A DNA stretch of 33,735 nt, taken from NCBI GenBank assembly GCA_000739535.1, contig DF820479.1, positions 108,452 to 142,186 on the forward strand, read 5' to 3'. Shown here piece after piece: positions 32,443 to 33,735 of this stretch. Position numbers and translations under genes: made by a program. The stretch's first letter is position 1. Every line of letters begins with the position of its first letter. This stretch comes from Candidatus Vecturithrix granuli. GTDB lineage: Bacteria; Moduliflexota; Moduliflexia; Moduliflexales; Moduliflexaceae. Under the pieces are notes generated by a model, which saw only the letters and a program-made list of their open reading frames with translations, did no database searches and had not been told where the DNA came from.

Positions 32443-33594
32443 TCAATCATTCTGAATATCACTGGGGGTTTGCTCGGCCTGGCGCACCAGATAACGTTCT
32501 TCAGGTTTATCCGGCAGCGGCAGCAATCGAACAACGATGATTTCGCTGTCCGTGCCCAATCGCATGGGCGGGCCCCAGGTGCCTGTGCCGGTTGAAACGT
32601 AGAGCGCGCGATCTCCGTCCGTATATAAGCCGCGATAGCGCGGATAGCGGGATCGCACAATCAGTCCGAAGGGGAAAATCTGCCCTGAATGCGTATGCCC
32701 GGCTAACTGCAAATCAATCGGATGTGCGCCAATGTCAGGGAAATCAATCGGCGCGTGCGACAGCAGCAGCGTAAAAGCCTCATGGCTTGGCGATAGGCTG
32801 GTTAGAATTGGCTTCACTTCAACATCCGGCTGTCGTTCCAGATAATCCAGCCCGATAATTTGCAATGTGTCATTGTAGAGCACAGTCTCATTTTTGAGAA
32901 TCCTGATCGGCGTGGCTGCCAGAATCTCTTCGGCGCGCCCGGATTTCAAAAACTGATCATGATTGCCCCACACAAAAAACGCCGGTGTATTCAGACGATT
33001 GAAGCCCTGCAGCATCTCGGCGGATGCGCCCATATCAAGCAGATCTCCGGTAATCACGACCAAATCCGGCTCTAATGCATTGGTTTGCGCCACCACCCGT
33101 TCCACAAAGTTCTCTCGATTGATGGCCCCTAAATGTAAATCCGTTAACTGCACAATCGTGACCGGTTCATCCACTTTATCGGAGAAGATCTCAACCGTCT
33201 TAACCTGGATCTGCCGGGCGTGATATACGCTATACGAAACTAAGGCCAACAGGCCGATGACCACAAGATATTGCGACGCTCTGGCCGGAATCGGGCGTAC
33301 GAAATTGGCGGCAGATTGCACCAGAGCATAGACCAGTAGCAACCAGAACGCGATCCAGAGCACACCGAGATAACTGACTGTCGCGATCCACCACAGCCGC
33401 ACGGCCTCATTCCAGACTTGCCGCGCCGCAACCATGGTCCCAATGAAATTGGCCGTCCCCAGGAAAAAGACCAGCAGAACCATTTTCCAGGGGCAGGCAA
33501 ATTCAAAAATCCGACTCAACCGTCTGAGCACATAATAGTGCAGGCCAAACAAGACGCTGAGGAAAATTCCAAGAAACATCACAAAAAATCCCAT
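32443..33594 (-). CDS. Membrane-anchored metallophosphoesterase (YkuE/YaeI-like)
   Basis: A 383-residue calcineurin-like phosphoesterase on a membrane anchor. The first 125 residues hold about four transmembrane helices. The two-metal catalytic motifs then follow: TDLHLG with D152 and H154, GDLLD at 183-187, GNHD at 210-213, SHAP with H280, and GHTHSGQ at 299-305. Relatives act on lipid-linked or other phosphoesters at the membrane; the substrate is unknown. The ATG at 33594 has AAGGAA close upstream. The gene ends opposite to the ThiS-like gene and the orphan promoter, so a transcript from 32220 that ran on would be antisense to its 3' end. Confidence 0.9.
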   Translation of the reverse strand: MGFFVMFLGIFLSVLFGLHYYVLRRLSRIFEFACPWKMVLLVFFLGTANFIGTMVAARQVWNEAVRLWWIATVSYLGVLWIAFWLLLVYALVQSAANFVRPIPARASQYLVVIGLLALVSYSVYHARQIQVKTVEIFSDKVDEPVTIVQLTDLHLGAINRENFVERVVAQTNALEPDLVVITGDLLDMGASAEMLQGFNRLNTPAFFVWGNHDQFLKSGRAEEILAATPIRILKNETVLYNDTLQIIGLDYLERQPDVEVKPILTSLSPSHEAFTLLLSHAPIDFPDIGAHPIDLQLAGHTHSGQIFPFGLIVRSRYPRYRGLYTDGDRALYVSTGTGTWGPPMRLGTDSEIIVVRLLPLPDKPEERYLVRQAEQTPSDIQND

Positions 33595-33662
33595 CTATTC
33601 CTTCCTTGTGAAAATCGCCCGCGGAACATGTTTCGCAGGCTGATTGATTTTATCAAAATAAG

Positions 33663-33735
33663 GGTAGTGTTAAATGGTAAGTGATACCGTTCCCTGAGCG
33701 GAGTCGAAGGGAACACGTCCAGGCTCGTTTCGACT
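33663..33735. repeat. Partial copy C of the palindromic MITE/REP-like element
   Basis: GGTAGTGTTAAATGGTAAG opens the terminal repeat, followed by the GTTCCC...GGGAAC hairpin at 33689-33714 and the start of the CTCGTT hairpin, where the window ends. It is in the opposite orientation to copies A and B, and has one base deleted in the outer end compared with them. Confidence 0.8.

Overview
The window reads as a contig from an uncultured Gram-negative bacterium. The outer-membrane biogenesis protein TamB, a lipobox-type lipoprotein, an anaerobe-style molybdenum hydroxylase and a high load of palindromic repeats point to a deep-branching lineage, possibly a candidate phylum such as Modulibacteria/KSB3. 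That placement is a guess from gene flavour, not from a marker gene. Both window ends lie inside copies of the same palindromic repeat (1-66 and 33663-33735), and a complete copy sits at 26742-26855.

Layout. 1-2410: a GNAT acetyltransferase cut off by the left-end repeat, a small NFACT-R RNA-binding protein, an SLC13-type permease and a tRNA-Leu(GAG) with a clear promoter. 2762-8157: tamB and recO, overlapping by one base. 8294-17299: a defence island with an AAA-ATPase/PD-(D/E)XK gene, an unknown small gene, and an opposing four-gene operon. That operon is mod (type III methyltransferase), an OLD/RloA-like AAA ATPase, a TOPRIM-type DUF4276-like protein and res (type III restriction helicase-nuclease). 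17300-22660: a 586-base spacer with a 31-bp inverted repeat, a large secreted protein with ASH/choice-of-anchor-D modules, and a family 5 solute-binding protein. 22900-24150: an EamA/DMT transporter behind a complete FMN riboswitch with its terminator, which makes it a riboflavin importer candidate. 24344-26608: a MazF-like toxin without a visible antitoxin, a 190-bp MITE-like element that contains the mazF stop codon, and a YgiQ-type radical SAM protein. 26609-28073: a cysteine-rich small ORF broken in frame by the palindromic repeat, then an unknown lipoprotein. 28162-32066: a molybdenum hydroxylase operon (FAD subunit, fused 2Fe-2S/Mo subunit, ThiS-like sulfur carrier). 32067-32442: a consensus sigma-70 promoter that reads into a nested hairpin with no gene behind it. 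32443-33594: a membrane-anchored metallophosphoesterase.

The most notable points are the ATPase-TOPRIM pair embedded between mod and res, the riboswitch-controlled DMT transporter, the ThiS-like protein behind the Mo hydroxylase, the orphan promoter with its hairpin transcript, and at least five kinds of inverted repeat, several of which supply stop codons, leader regions or ribosome-binding context to neighbouring genes.
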